This document shows positions 33,108 to 41,810 of a stretch of 47,221 bases of DNA, piece by piece (position 1 is the first letter of the stretch; every line of letters begins with the position of its first letter). The notes beneath the pieces were generated by a model. It did not search any database. It was not told where the DNA came from and worked only from the letters and a program-made list of their open reading frames with translations. The position numbers and the translations under genes were made by a program. The DNA is from Candidatus Gastranaerophilales bacterium (GTDB taxonomy: Bacteria; Cyanobacteriota; Vampirovibrionia; Gastranaerophilales; Gastranaerophilaceae): assembly GCA_900766355.1 (NCBI GenBank), contig CAAFVD010000027.1, positions 1-47,221 on the forward strand, in the 5' to 3' direction.

Positions 33108-33557
33108 ATGGCTGTTACATTTAATACTTCAGTACCAACATTTAAAGCTGGTGTCTCTCAAAAAGAATGTGAACATAAGAATTGTCCTACTTGTGGACAA
33201 CCTATTAAGACTTCAGCTGATTCTTTTTCAAAAGAAGAAGCTTCAAAAGGTTCTATGACAAAGATAAAAGATGGCTTTATTAATTTAAGAAAGAAATTTA
33301 TTGATTTTGGTTATATTGCATTAGGTGCAATCAAAGGTGGTATATATGGTGCTGCTGCAGGTTTTACAACGGCAGGTGTTATAGCTGTTCGTAATATTGT
33401 TAAAAAAGCACCTAAAAATTTGGGTATCGGTGGTAAAATACTTGCTGGTACAGTTGGATTAACTGTATTAACTGCAAATTTAATCAAATCAAAACTTGAT
33501 GCTAATGAAGAAAAAGCTAAATTAGACCATCGTTGGGAAACAGGTCATAATGAATAA
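33108..33557 (+). CDS. Uncharacterised small protein with Cys cluster and Gly-rich segment
   Basis: A 149-residue protein started at the ATG 33108 with AAAGGTGG upstream; an in-frame GTG at 33099 is less likely because it lies inside that ribosome site. The N-terminus MAVTFNTSVPTFKAG carries a short motif also seen in the giant protein. Then comes KECEHKNCPTCGQPI, a zinc-ribbon-like half with three Cys. From about residue 75 a Gly/Ala-rich hydrophobic region (GAIKGGIYGAAAGFTTAGVI) and a second (KILAGTVGLTVLTANLI) predict membrane association. It overlaps the next gene by 8 bp. Function unknown. Confidence 0.65.
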   Translation: MAVTFNTSVPTFKAGVSQKECEHKNCPTCGQPIKTSADSFSKEEASKGSMTKIKDGFINLRKKFIDFGYIALGAIKGGIYGAAAGFTTAGVIAVRNIVKKAPKNLGIGGKILAGTVGLTVLTANLIKSKLDANEEKAKLDHRWETGHNE

Positions 33558-34110
33558 CGATTCATTTAATGGCATAAATTTTAAATCAGCTTCTCATGTT
33601 TATTTTTATACACCTGATGGAAAACGTATAATTTCTGATAAAAACGTGAAAAAATGTGAACGATATCTAGTAAGACATTTAAATGGTGCAAAAAACATAA
33701 AAGATAGAAACCAAAATTTATGTGATACTTTTAAAAAAGGTGATATTGATTATAAAAATAAATCAATTGTTCGCTCTGTTTATGAATATGCAAAAGATAA
33801 AACACATGCTTTTGTTAATATTGTTACTGGACGTCATGTAGAACCATTAAATAGGTTAGGACAACAAATCGGCGAAATTAAAAGATTGTCACAAAGTAGA
33901 GTTGGCTCTAACTATTCTTTTGAATCTCTTGATGCTATTGGACGTTATTATAAAAAAGCTAATCAAATTATAAAAGAAAATGGAATTTATAAAGATGGAA
34001 AACGTCAGGCTTTTGGGGTTATATTTGAACCTCAATATAAGAAAAATGGCGAGTTAAAAGATTTTAAATATGTCCGCTCAGCTTGGTTTGACGAAAATAA
34101 GGTTAAGTAA
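33550..34110 (+). CDS. Uncharacterised 186-residue protein
   Basis: I recognise no family. The N-terminus MNNDSFNGINFKSASHVYFY has a Phe-Lys-Ser motif near residue 11 like its neighbour. The rest is basic, mixed alpha/beta, with a compact C-terminus (GKRQAFGVIFEPQYKKNG and YVRSAWFDEN). No signal peptide or membrane helix. It overlaps the preceding gene by 8 bp and its stop overlaps the convergent gene at 34103 by 8 bp. The gene pair is probably co-expressed from the promoter of 33108. Confidence 0.65.
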   Translation: MNNDSFNGINFKSASHVYFYTPDGKRIISDKNVKKCERYLVRHLNGAKNIKDRNQNLCDTFKKGDIDYKNKSIVRSVYEYAKDKTHAFVNIVTGRHVEPLNRLGQQIGEIKRLSQSRVGSNYSFESLDAIGRYYKKANQIIKENGIYKDGKRQAFGVIFEPQYKKNGELKDFKYVRSAWFDENKVK

Positions 34111-35950
34111 CATCATTTCTATCGGCTTTATACTCTTCGACTTTTTCCATAATATTCTTAGACACCATTCTTTCTTCGCTTGGTGTTAATAGTTCTAAAT
34201 CGTTATAACTAATAATTTTTTTATCAAGAAAATATTTTTGTGTTTTACTGTTTAAATTGGTAAATAAGTTTCTAAGAGTTAGTGCTGGTAAAGATTTTAA
34301 TTTAGTTAAAACTTTTGATTCATGAATGCTACCTTGAAGTTTATCTTCTTTTATCAATTCGTTTAATAGTTGTATCCCTTGACCCATGCTCATTTTTCGT
34401 CTGTTGTTAGTTTTACCTTTTGGGTCATTCATATTATCAAAAGTATTCTCTATAAATTCGTTTTTTGCATCGTCATTATTACTAGACATTACAATATTAA
34501 CTGTGTTTGCAAAATCAGGTTTAGTTGTTGTATTTTGTACTGGTTGGTAGTTTGGTACTGATTGTTTAGGCTTTACACTATCTTCAGTAGTAGCTTTTTT
34601 TGTTATATATTTTTGGAAACTTTCATTAAGCTTTTCATCAGTTTTATCTGTATAATATTCAGAACTTTTTAAGTTTCCAATAGCTTTATCTCGTTCTGAT
34701 GAATCTTTAATTTGATATGCCGTAGATGCCAACATATCCATAGCACCTTCACGATTTTGCTCATTAGAATTATCTGTTACATATTTATAAGCTTTTGAAG
34801 CTTCTTGTATTTGATGAGCCGAAGCTGCATATAAGTTGACATAATTGTCGTTATATTCTTCTTGTGTTATTTCACCACGTTCTACTTTGCTTCGTTCTGC
34901 GGTATCAAAATTCATAAATGCAGCTGTTTGTGCAGATTTTGTGCTAAAATGTTCAGCATTTGTATAGAATTCCACTCCGTCTTTTGCTTTTAAATTATCG
35001 AATAATACAGATGTTGCATAATTATACAACTTTTTGTTTATATCTGTAAGTTTTAAATCTTTTTGATTTACTAAAAGTTTTGTATATAATTTTTGTGTAT
35101 CTTTATCTTTAGCAGATAATATGCCAATACCTAACATGGCTGTTTGTATGTGTGCATCGTAACTGCCCATAGTATTTATTAATGCTTCTTTTGTCGTGTC
35201 ATCTCCGTTTGCAAATATTTCAGTCATTTCAAGGAGTTGTTCTTTTTTAGTTGCAGCCTCTGCAAATTTACGTAGTTGTTCTTCGTCAGTAATATTATTG
35301 CCATTTAATTGTTTCTTTTCAATTTCAGTAAACTTGCCAGCTTTTAACCTATTTAAGTTTTGCATATATATAGAATCTTTGTTCTCTGTTTTGATACTGT
35401 ATTTTGAATTAATAGCATCACTAATAGCCTTATATTGTTCTTCTTTTGTCTTGAACTGAGATAAGTCTATACCATATTTATTTTTTGCAAGAGTATTGAT
35501 ATCAAGTTTCTTTTTATTCTTATGAGCCTTTTTAAAGATATTGTGTAATTTATCGCCTATACCCAATTCTTCAAAACCATATTTTGCTAAGGCTTCTAGT
35601 TTTTTTTCAGCTTTCAAGTTGTTAAATTTTTTGAATCTTTCTTTATTTATTTCATCATTTTTATCACCATGTTGATATTTAGCAAATTCTATATAATCAA
35701 TATATGAATCAGTTCCAGAATTAGTGTTGAATTGATTGAATAAATTAAGAGTTTCTGTACCTGCAGCTACAGCTTCTTTTTTACTCATAAATAATGATAG
35801 TACAGCTTTTATGCCTTTTTTAGGCTCTGTTTCCTCTTTTGTATATCTTCTTATATCTGCAGAAGTCCTTAGTTCTTCTGGTGTTTTAAATTTCTTTAAA
35901 TCGTTTGTTGGTTGCATAGTAGCACCCAAGTTTGTACTTGAATTGCCCAT
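34103..35950 (-). CDS. Uncharacterised 615-residue helical protein
   Basis: No family recognised. The protein is Lys/Asp/Asn/Glu-rich and almost entirely helical. An N-terminal disordered stretch contains MQPTNDLKKFKTPEELRTSA, long charged helices follow (30-400), and a Pro/Gln/Thr-rich hinge (about 445-475, SVPNYQPVQNTTTKP) leads to a C-terminal helical domain. No signal peptide or membrane segment. It resembles in composition the C-terminal half of the giant protein, without visible alignment. A CAGGT site precedes the ATG. A 10-bp inverted repeat (35969-35996) lies in its leader. Confidence 0.65.
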   Translation of the reverse strand: MGNSSTNLGATMQPTNDLKKFKTPEELRTSADIRRYTKEETEPKKGIKAVLSLFMSKKEAVAAGTETLNLFNQFNTNSGTDSYIDYIEFAKYQHGDKNDEINKERFKKFNNLKAEKKLEALAKYGFEELGIGDKLHNIFKKAHKNKKKLDINTLAKNKYGIDLSQFKTKEEQYKAISDAINSKYSIKTENKDSIYMQNLNRLKAGKFTEIEKKQLNGNNITDEEQLRKFAEAATKKEQLLEMTEIFANGDDTTKEALINTMGSYDAHIQTAMLGIGILSAKDKDTQKLYTKLLVNQKDLKLTDINKKLYNYATSVLFDNLKAKDGVEFYTNAEHFSTKSAQTAAFMNFDTAERSKVERGEITQEEYNDNYVNLYAASAHQIQEASKAYKYVTDNSNEQNREGAMDMLASTAYQIKDSSERDKAIGNLKSSEYYTDKTDEKLNESFQKYITKKATTEDSVKPKQSVPNYQPVQNTTTKPDFANTVNIVMSSNNDDAKNEFIENTFDNMNDPKGKTNNRRKMSMGQGIQLLNELIKEDKLQGSIHESKVLTKLKSLPALTLRNLFTNLNSKTQKYFLDKKIISYNDLELLTPSEERMVSKNIMEKVEEYKADRNDVT

Positions 35951-35968
35951 ATTAATACCTGAATTACG

Positions 35969-35996
35969 TATTTACTTTGTATATAAAAAGTAAATA
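35969..35996. repeat. Inverted repeat upstream of the 615-residue protein gene
   Basis: TATTTACTTT (35969-35978), an 8-bp loop and AAAGTAAATA (35987-35996), a perfect 10-bp palindrome about 19 bp before the ATG and 38 bp after the tgt stop. No T tract follows on the minus strand, so an operator or mRNA element is likelier than a terminator. Confidence 0.5.
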
Positions 35997-36034
35997 TAAA
36001 ACAAGTAATTTCACAACACTTAAAAAACGTAACA

Positions 36035-37156
36035 TTACTTAATAAAATTTTGATAGTGTTCGTTATAAAAATCTTCAAATCTATCTTCTAGTATAGCTTG
36101 ACGAACAAGTTGAGAAAATTTAACTAAAAAGGTAATATTATGAATAGATAATAAAGCTTGAGCAGTACCTTCTCCACATTTAAACAAGTGTCTGATATAA
36201 GCTTTAGAATGATTTTTACAAGCGTAACAATCACATTTCTCGTCTAAAGGTGATGCGTCTTTTTGATACTGTGCATTTTTTATTTGTTTTTTGCCTTCCC
36301 AGGTAAAGAAAGAACCATGTCTTGCATTTCTTGTTGGAAGAACACAATCAAACATATCTACACCACGTTTAATGCCATCTAATAAGTCTTCAGGTGTTCC
36401 TACACCCATTAGATATCTAGGCTTGTTATGGGGTAAGAGAGGCGCCGTATATTCAACAAATTCATTCATCATTTCTTTAGGTTCACCGACACTCAACCCT
36501 CCTATTGCATAACCAACTGCATCGATATTTGAAACAAAAGCTGCACTTTCTCTGCGTAAATCTTTATCAAAAGCTCCTTGACAAATAGGGAAAAGTGCTT
36601 GTTTTGGGTTAGTCTTTGCTTTTATGCATCGCTCTAGCCATCTATGAGTTCTTTCCATAGCAGCTTTTGCATCTTTATAATCACAAGGATATGGTGAACA
36701 TTGGTCAAAAGCCATTATGATATCTGCACCTATATTTTGTTGAATTTCCATAGAAACTTCAGGTGATATAAAATGTTTTTTGCCATCTTTTGGATCTCTA
36801 AACTCTACACCTTCTTCTGTTACTTTTCTTAAGTGTGCAAGAGAAAAGACCTGAAATCCACCAGAATCAGTCAGTACTGGTTTATCCCAGTTCATCCAAC
36901 CATGAATGCCACCAAAATCTCTTACGAGTTCAGAGCCAGCTCTTAAGTGTAAATGATAAGAATTTGCAAGAATTATCTGAGCTTTTGACTCATATAAATG
37001 ATGATTAGTTACAAGCTTAACTGTAGAATTTGTACCAACAGGCATAAAAATTGGAGTTTTTATATCACCATGAGGGGTATGCAAAATCCCAGCTCTAGCA
37101 CCTGTTTTTGAATCTACATGTTCAAGTTCATAACTAAAATAATCTTTTTCTTGCAT
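36035..37156 (-). CDS. tgt: Queuine/preQ1 tRNA-ribosyltransferase
   Basis: A 373-residue TIM-barrel enzyme that exchanges guanine 34 of GUN anticodon tRNAs for the queuosine precursor. The base-binding LTDSGGFQVFSL (Asp97), YAIGGLSVGEP, VDMFDCVLPTRNARHG with the nucleophilic Asp, and the zinc site CDCYACKNHSKAYIRHLF are all present. The ribosome site AAGGA lies in the 13-bp gap after ndk. It is the last gene of the murC operon and, with queE at 14317-15060, the second queuosine gene in the window. Confidence 0.96.
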   Translation of the reverse strand: MQEKDYFSYELEHVDSKTGARAGILHTPHGDIKTPIFMPVGTNSTVKLVTNHHLYESKAQIILANSYHLHLRAGSELVRDFGGIHGWMNWDKPVLTDSGGFQVFSLAHLRKVTEEGVEFRDPKDGKKHFISPEVSMEIQQNIGADIIMAFDQCSPYPCDYKDAKAAMERTHRWLERCIKAKTNPKQALFPICQGAFDKDLRRESAAFVSNIDAVGYAIGGLSVGEPKEMMNEFVEYTAPLLPHNKPRYLMGVGTPEDLLDGIKRGVDMFDCVLPTRNARHGSFFTWEGKKQIKNAQYQKDASPLDEKCDCYACKNHSKAYIRHLFKCGEGTAQALLSIHNITFLVKFSQLVRQAILEDRFEDFYNEHYQNFIK

Positions 37157-37169
37157 TATAAATCCTTAA

Positions 37170-37649
37170 CTAAACTCCTTGGCTTTCTTCTTCTGCAATT
37201 AGCATTTCAAGCATATTTGACCAAGTATCACATAACTCATTATCGTTGAAATAAATCTTAGTTTCTCTTTTGGCACTTTCTACAGAGTCAGAAGCATGGA
37301 TTACATTGTATTCTTTTACTTGAGCGAAATCGGCTCTAATAGTTCCAACATCAGCAGAAGAAGGGTCAGTAGCACCTACTAAATGTCTAACACTTGAAAC
37401 TGCATTGTAGCCTTCTACAACCATAGCTACGATAGGGCCACTAGTAATATAGTGAACTAATCTTGGGTAGAATGGTTTACCGTAATGTTCTTCATAATGA
37501 GATGCAGCTTGCTCAGGAGTTACTTGAAGTAACTTTAAAGCTATAATTTTAAAACCTTTGTCTTCAAATCTGCTTAAAATTTTACCTACCAAACCTCTTT
37601 TTACACCGTCAGGCTTAATAGCAACAAAAGTTCTTTCTTCTACCTTCAT
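37170..37649 (-). CDS. ndk: Nucleoside diphosphate kinase
   Basis: A 159-residue kinase (usual 135-150) with KPDGVKRGLVGKI, GPIVAMVVEG, GATDPSSADVGTIRADF and the phospho-histidine motif NVIHASDS (His118). It equilibrates nucleoside di- and triphosphates. The C-terminus (EEESQGV) is about 10 residues longer than standard. AGGAG precedes the ATG. It sits between ffh (73-bp gap containing an inverted repeat) and tgt (13-bp gap). Confidence 0.95.
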   Translation of the reverse strand: MKVEERTFVAIKPDGVKRGLVGKILSRFEDKGFKIIALKLLQVTPEQAASHYEEHYGKPFYPRLVHYITSGPIVAMVVEGYNAVSSVRHLVGATDPSSADVGTIRADFAQVKEYNVIHASDSVESAKRETKIYFNDNELCDTWSNMLEMLIAEEESQGV

Positions 37650-37709
37650 AAAATTCTCCTATATTATCTAATCGGTTATTATTATTGAAACACAAACATA
37701 ACTAATAGT

Positions 37710-37736
37710 GAAGATTCTTGTTTTATCTGAATCTTC
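37710..37736. repeat. Inverted repeat spanning the ffh stop codon
   Basis: GAAGATTC (37710-37717), an 11-bp loop, GAATCTTC (37729-37736). The ffh TAA (37723-37725) lies in the loop. There is no T tract, so it could be an RNA processing or stability hairpin between ffh and ndk. Confidence 0.45.
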
Positions 37737-39102
37737 TCATTGTTTGCATCATCTTCTTCATGCCCAAAGCCGGATTCATACCTTTAAATTTTCCAAAACT
37801 TTTTTTCATGTCAGACATACCCTTCATCATTGTTCGCATTTGTTCAAATTGTTTGATAAAAATATTTAAATCATGAATAGCTATTCCTGAACCTTCAGCA
37901 ATACGTCTTTTTCTACTAGAATTCATCAACTCAGGGTGATTTCTTTCTTGAGGTGTCATACTTTGTATCATGACTTCAATTCTTTTGAATTGTTTTTCTC
38001 CTTCGTGTGAAATTTTTTCTTTATCGTCTTTTGATATATTCATTCCAGGAATCATACCTAAGATTTGATCAAAAGAACCTAACATTTTCATTTGTTTTTG
38101 GATTTTTAAGAAATCATTAAATGAAAATTCAGCCTTTTCCATTTTCTTTTCTAATTCTTTAGCCTCTTTTTCATCAAAAACTTCTTGAGCTCTTTCAACT
38201 AGAGAAACAATATCTCCCATACCCAAAATTCTTGTTGCCATTCTTTCAGGGTAAAAATCTTCTAATGCATTTAATTTTTCTCCTGTACCAGTTAATTTGA
38301 TAGGTTTCTTAGTGCAATATGCAACAGAAAGTGCAGCACCACCTCTTGAATCACCATCGAGTTTTGTAAGCACTAATCCTGTTAGATTTAATTGAGAATC
38401 AAAAGTTTCTGCAACATTAACTGTTTCTTGACCTGTCATAGCATCAATAACCAACAATTTTTCTTGTGGAGTGAAAATTCTATCAATTAATAACAGTTCA
38501 GCCATCATATCTGTATCAATTTGTAGACGACCTGCAGTATCAAGAATAAGAGTATTGTAACCATTATCTTTTGCATAATTAATAGCATGTTCGACAATTG
38601 ATTGAACATTTGTATTACCATCTTCTGAATATACTTCTATATTAATTTGCTCACCTAAAGTCTTTAACTGAGTAATAGCAGCTGGTCTATATACGTCACA
38701 AGCAACTAATAATGGATTTCTGTTTTCTTTCTTTAGTTTTACCGCAAGCTTTGCTGATGATGTTGTTTTACCTGAACCTTGAAGCCCTAACATCATTATA
38801 ATATTTGGGTGTCCTGATGTATTAAGAGGAGATGCATCTTTACCTAAAAGGTTTATTAACTCATCATGTACAATTTTAACTAATTGTTGAGAAGGATTTA
38901 CACCTTGTAATACATTTTCTCCTTCAGCACGATCTTTTATGCTAGAAATAAAAGCTTTAACAACTCGTAAGTTAACATCGGCTTCCAGTAATGCTCTGCG
39001 GATTTCTCTTAGAGCATCTTTCATGTTGTCTTGAGTTAGTTCTTTTTCTCTTGTTGTATTTGCTATTATATTTTGTAATCTATCAGATAGTGATTCAAAC
39101 AT
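37723..39102 (-). CDS. ffh: Signal recognition particle protein Ffh (SRP54)
   Basis: A 459-residue GTPase. The N domain (1-90) leads into the G domain with GLQGSGKTT (106-114), DVYRPAAITQL, LDTAGRLQID and LTKLDGDSRGG. The Met-rich M domain ends in FGKFKGMNPALGMKKMMQTM. Ffh binds 4.5S RNA and ribosome-borne signal sequences and delivers them to FtsY. The M domain contains the RSRRRIA-like helix (NSSRKRRIAEGSG) that binds the RNA. It follows ftsQ by 14 bp with AAGGGG, an unusual location in a division operon. SRP RNA and ftsY are not in the window. Confidence 0.97.
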   Translation of the reverse strand: MFESLSDRLQNIIANTTREKELTQDNMKDALREIRRALLEADVNLRVVKAFISSIKDRAEGENVLQGVNPSQQLVKIVHDELINLLGKDASPLNTSGHPNIIMMLGLQGSGKTTSSAKLAVKLKKENRNPLLVACDVYRPAAITQLKTLGEQINIEVYSEDGNTNVQSIVEHAINYAKDNGYNTLILDTAGRLQIDTDMMAELLLIDRIFTPQEKLLVIDAMTGQETVNVAETFDSQLNLTGLVLTKLDGDSRGGAALSVAYCTKKPIKLTGTGEKLNALEDFYPERMATRILGMGDIVSLVERAQEVFDEKEAKELEKKMEKAEFSFNDFLKIQKQMKMLGSFDQILGMIPGMNISKDDKEKISHEGEKQFKRIEVMIQSMTPQERNHPELMNSSRKRRIAEGSGIAIHDLNIFIKQFEQMRTMMKGMSDMKKSFGKFKGMNPALGMKKMMQTMRRFR

Positions 39103-39116
39103 TATAACCCCTTAAT

Positions 39117-39995
39117 CTAATTGTTTAGTTTTAAATAATTTACCTTATCCCATCTTAAATCTAAGTATTTAATATTTTTATCAAGTAATTTTACTTGAGG
39201 TAATAGAGAAGGAAGTCTTGAAAGTCGTTTTTTGCCATTTTCTTCAAACGAAACTTCATCAATAGGTCCTAATCTAAGTAATACTGGTTTAATTTTAATA
39301 TAAATGTCTTCAGGATTTCTTACATCAATATATTCAATAGGCTCAGAAGAATAATATTCAACTGTTTTTGCTAATTTTCGTATAAAGTTTTGTTTTTTTA
39401 AATCCCATTTTCTATAATCATCATCTTTTGTACAGTATGCAAGAACTTTTACTGTTTTATAGTTTACATTTAATGGCATATACTCATGCCCGATTAGTTT
39501 TCCATCACGAGTAAAATATGCAATTGGTTCAACTTTTTCGTTCGGTGCAATTAGTATTGACGGCACTCGTTCTTTTACAATAATATCAAGTCTTGCAGGA
39601 AACCAAAAACGTCTAACATATACATCTTGAATAGGGTCTAATCTAAGTATACTTTGTCTGATTTCATCAGTTCTTATCAAGAAAATAGCTTTATCAGGTA
39701 TTTCTATTTGACGTATGGCTGCCAAGATTTTATAAGATGGCACAATTTTATTGTTTGAAATTTTTAAAGATGGGCTATCAAGTTTCGAAAACGTATCTTG
39801 TGGTAATCTCCAACTTTTCATATAAATAACGTGATAGCACAAGAAACATAACCCAACAATCATCAAAAGTCTTAGCATAACTCTCAAGGTTTTGATTTTA
39901 CGTTGAGTGTGACGAATTTTACGTTTCATTTTTGATTGTTTAATTCGTCTTTTTATGTTGTATTTATTTATCTTTTTGATTTCTTCATCAGACAT
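39117..39995 (-). CDS. ftsQ: Cell-division protein FtsQ/DivIB
   Basis: A 292-residue bitopic protein. A strongly basic cytoplasmic head (1-37) and one membrane helix (38-58, LRVMLRLLMIVGLCFLCYHV) are followed by a POTRA domain (about 80-155, ILAAIRQIEIPDKAIFLIRT, IRQSILRLDPIQDVYVRRF) and the FtsQ beta domain, with typical RVPSILIAPN. It links FtsB/FtsL to the divisome. It starts in a TAATG overlap with ddl. ftsA and ftsZ, which often follow, are replaced by ffh. Confidence 0.88.
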   Translation of the reverse strand: MSDEEIKKINKYNIKRRIKQSKMKRKIRHTQRKIKTLRVMLRLLMIVGLCFLCYHVIYMKSWRLPQDTFSKLDSPSLKISNNKIVPSYKILAAIRQIEIPDKAIFLIRTDEIRQSILRLDPIQDVYVRRFWFPARLDIIVKERVPSILIAPNEKVEPIAYFTRDGKLIGHEYMPLNVNYKTVKVLAYCTKDDDYRKWDLKKQNFIRKLAKTVEYYSSEPIEYIDVRNPEDIYIKIKPVLLRLGPIDEVSFEENGKKRLSRLPSLLPQVKLLDKNIKYLDLRWDKVNYLKLNN

Positions 39996-40927
39996 TATTT
40001 ATTTAATCCTGCACTTTGAAGTATTATTTCTACAAGTTCATCATAAGATATACCCATAGCAGCTGCTTGTGCTGGTAAATCACTAGTATCGGTCATTCCT
40101 GGGCTAGTATTAACTTCCAAAATATATGGTGTATCTTCTGTTATTAAGAAATCAACACGACTAACACCTGAACATCCACAAACTTTAAAAGCTTGAATAG
40201 AAATATCCTTTACTTTTTGTGTCATTTCATCAGAAAGTTCTGCTGGAATAATGAACTCAGTCATTCCTTTGGTATATTTAGCTTCGTAGTCATACCATTC
40301 TGTATGAGTACGAAATTCCAAAATTTCTGTCGCAACAAGTTTATTATCTTTTTCTAAAATACCAACAGTAGTGCTTACTCCTTCTAGGTATTCTTCAATC
40401 ATTATATCTTGTTTATATTTAGAAGCTTCAAATACAGCTTTCACTAACTCATCAGCATTAGAAACCTTTGCCATTCCAAGACTTGAACCTTCTGAAACCG
40501 GTTTTACCATCATAGGATATTTCAAAGGTTTAACTTTTTCATATAAATTATCACCTTTTGATATTAAAACTGATTTTATTAATGGTAAACCCGCAGAAGA
40601 AAGGACTTTTTTAGTGTATTCTTTATTCATACATACTGCACTAGACATTACACCACAACCAGTATAAGGAATTTTCATTAATTCTAATAAACCTTGAATA
40701 CAACCGTCTTCACCATATTTACCATGCAAGGCGTTATATGCAATGTCAAAACCTTCTAAGTCCTTTGCAATATTTTCTGTGACTTCAACAAGTTTTGCGT
40801 TTTTATAGCCTAGTCTTAATAGTGCCTCATAACAATTTTTTCCTGAACGTCTTGAAACTTCAGCTTCTGATGACATTCCACCACATAAAACTGCTATTTT
40901 TGTTTCTTTTTGTATAGTTCCTTGCAT
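39995..40927 (-). CDS. ddl: D-alanine--D-alanine ligase
   Basis: A 310-residue ATP-grasp enzyme making the D-Ala-D-Ala end of peptidoglycan. Visible features are AVLCGGMSSEAEVSRRSG, NALHGKYGEDG, PYTGCGVMSSAVCMNKEYTK, KPVSEGSSLGM, VGILE and the metal-binding FLITEDTPYILEVNTSPGMT. It overlaps murB upstream by 34 bp and ftsQ downstream by 1 bp. AGGAAG precedes the ATG at 40927. Confidence 0.96.
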   Translation of the reverse strand: MQGTIQKETKIAVLCGGMSSEAEVSRRSGKNCYEALLRLGYKNAKLVEVTENIAKDLEGFDIAYNALHGKYGEDGCIQGLLELMKIPYTGCGVMSSAVCMNKEYTKKVLSSAGLPLIKSVLISKGDNLYEKVKPLKYPMMVKPVSEGSSLGMAKVSNADELVKAVFEASKYKQDIMIEEYLEGVSTTVGILEKDNKLVATEILEFRTHTEWYDYEAKYTKGMTEFIIPAELSDEMTQKVKDISIQAFKVCGCSGVSRVDFLITEDTPYILEVNTSPGMTDTSDLPAQAAAMGISYDELVEIILQSAGLNK

Positions 40928-41808
40928 ATTTCTTCCTCACGTTTGTTCATTTTTCCAATATATCTTATTTCAGGAATTAATTCTATAGTATAAGTTTCTT
41001 TAACCTTGTTATACATTAATAGCATTAATTCTAGTATGTCTTGAGATGTAGCATTACCTTTGTTTACGATGAAATTAGCATGTTTTTTCCAAACTGCTAC
41101 ATTTGGCATTTCAATACCTTTTACGCCAGCTTTATCCAACAATCTTCCTGCTGAATCATGCTCAGGATTTTTGAATACACTACCTGCATTTGGGTGTGCT
41201 AATGATGGTTGAATATTCTTTCTGAACTCAAGATTTCTTTCCATTAACTCTTTTATTTTTTCTTGTGGTTCTTTTTTTAAGTTAAATTCAGCACCAAGAA
41301 CGACATATTTATTATTTTGAATAATTGAATGTCTATAACCAAAATCCATTTGAGATTTATCAAGATAAATAATATCATCTTTTTCTTTATCATATACACA
41401 AGCCATTGTTAATGTATCAGATATTGATTGGCTATGAGCCCCAGCATTCATAAATATATTGCCCCCAATAGTTCCAGGGAAACCAATCATGAATTCAAAG
41501 CCTGAAAGTCCAGCTTCAAGTGCTTTTTGTGAAGCCAAAGCTCCTCTTACGCCACATTCAGCAATAACTTTAGTTCCTCTAATTTCTAAGTGTTTCATTT
41601 TAGAAGTACAAATTATTGTTTCATCACACCCTTGAGATGAAAATAATACATTTGAGCATGCTCCCAGTATTATAGGATTCTTTTCAGAACGCATAATATT
41701 TAAAAATTCACTTTGAGATTCTGGAAAATAAATCTTTTTAACAATTCCACCTACTTTGAAAGTAGTCAGGTTTTTAATTTCGTAATTTTCTTTACATTCA
41801 ATAGCCAA
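40894..41808 (-). CDS. murB: UDP-N-acetylenolpyruvoylglucosamine reductase
   Basis: A 304-residue FAD enzyme reducing enolpyruvyl-UDP-GlcNAc to UDP-MurNAc. The FAD domain has GACSNVLFS, MIGFPGTIGGNIFMNAGAHS and FGYRHS. The catalytic GSVFKNP (Ser210) and PEIRYIG (Glu280) are intact, so it is the shorter type II-like form. The start is TTG at 41808, supported by AGAGGT 6 nt upstream and by the family N-terminus (NYEIKNLTTFKVGG). It lies 2 bp after murC. Confidence 0.95.
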   Translation of the reverse strand: MAIECKENYEIKNLTTFKVGGIVKKIYFPESQSEFLNIMRSEKNPIILGACSNVLFSSQGCDETIICTSKMKHLEIRGTKVIAECGVRGALASQKALEAGLSGFEFMIGFPGTIGGNIFMNAGAHSQSISDTLTMACVYDKEKDDIIYLDKSQMDFGYRHSIIQNNKYVVLGAEFNLKKEPQEKIKELMERNLEFRKNIQPSLAHPNAGSVFKNPEHDSAGRLLDKAGVKGIEMPNVAVWKKHANFIVNKGNATSQDILELMLLMYNKVKETYTIELIPEIRYIGKMNKREEEICKELYKKKQK

Positions 41809-41810
41809 TT

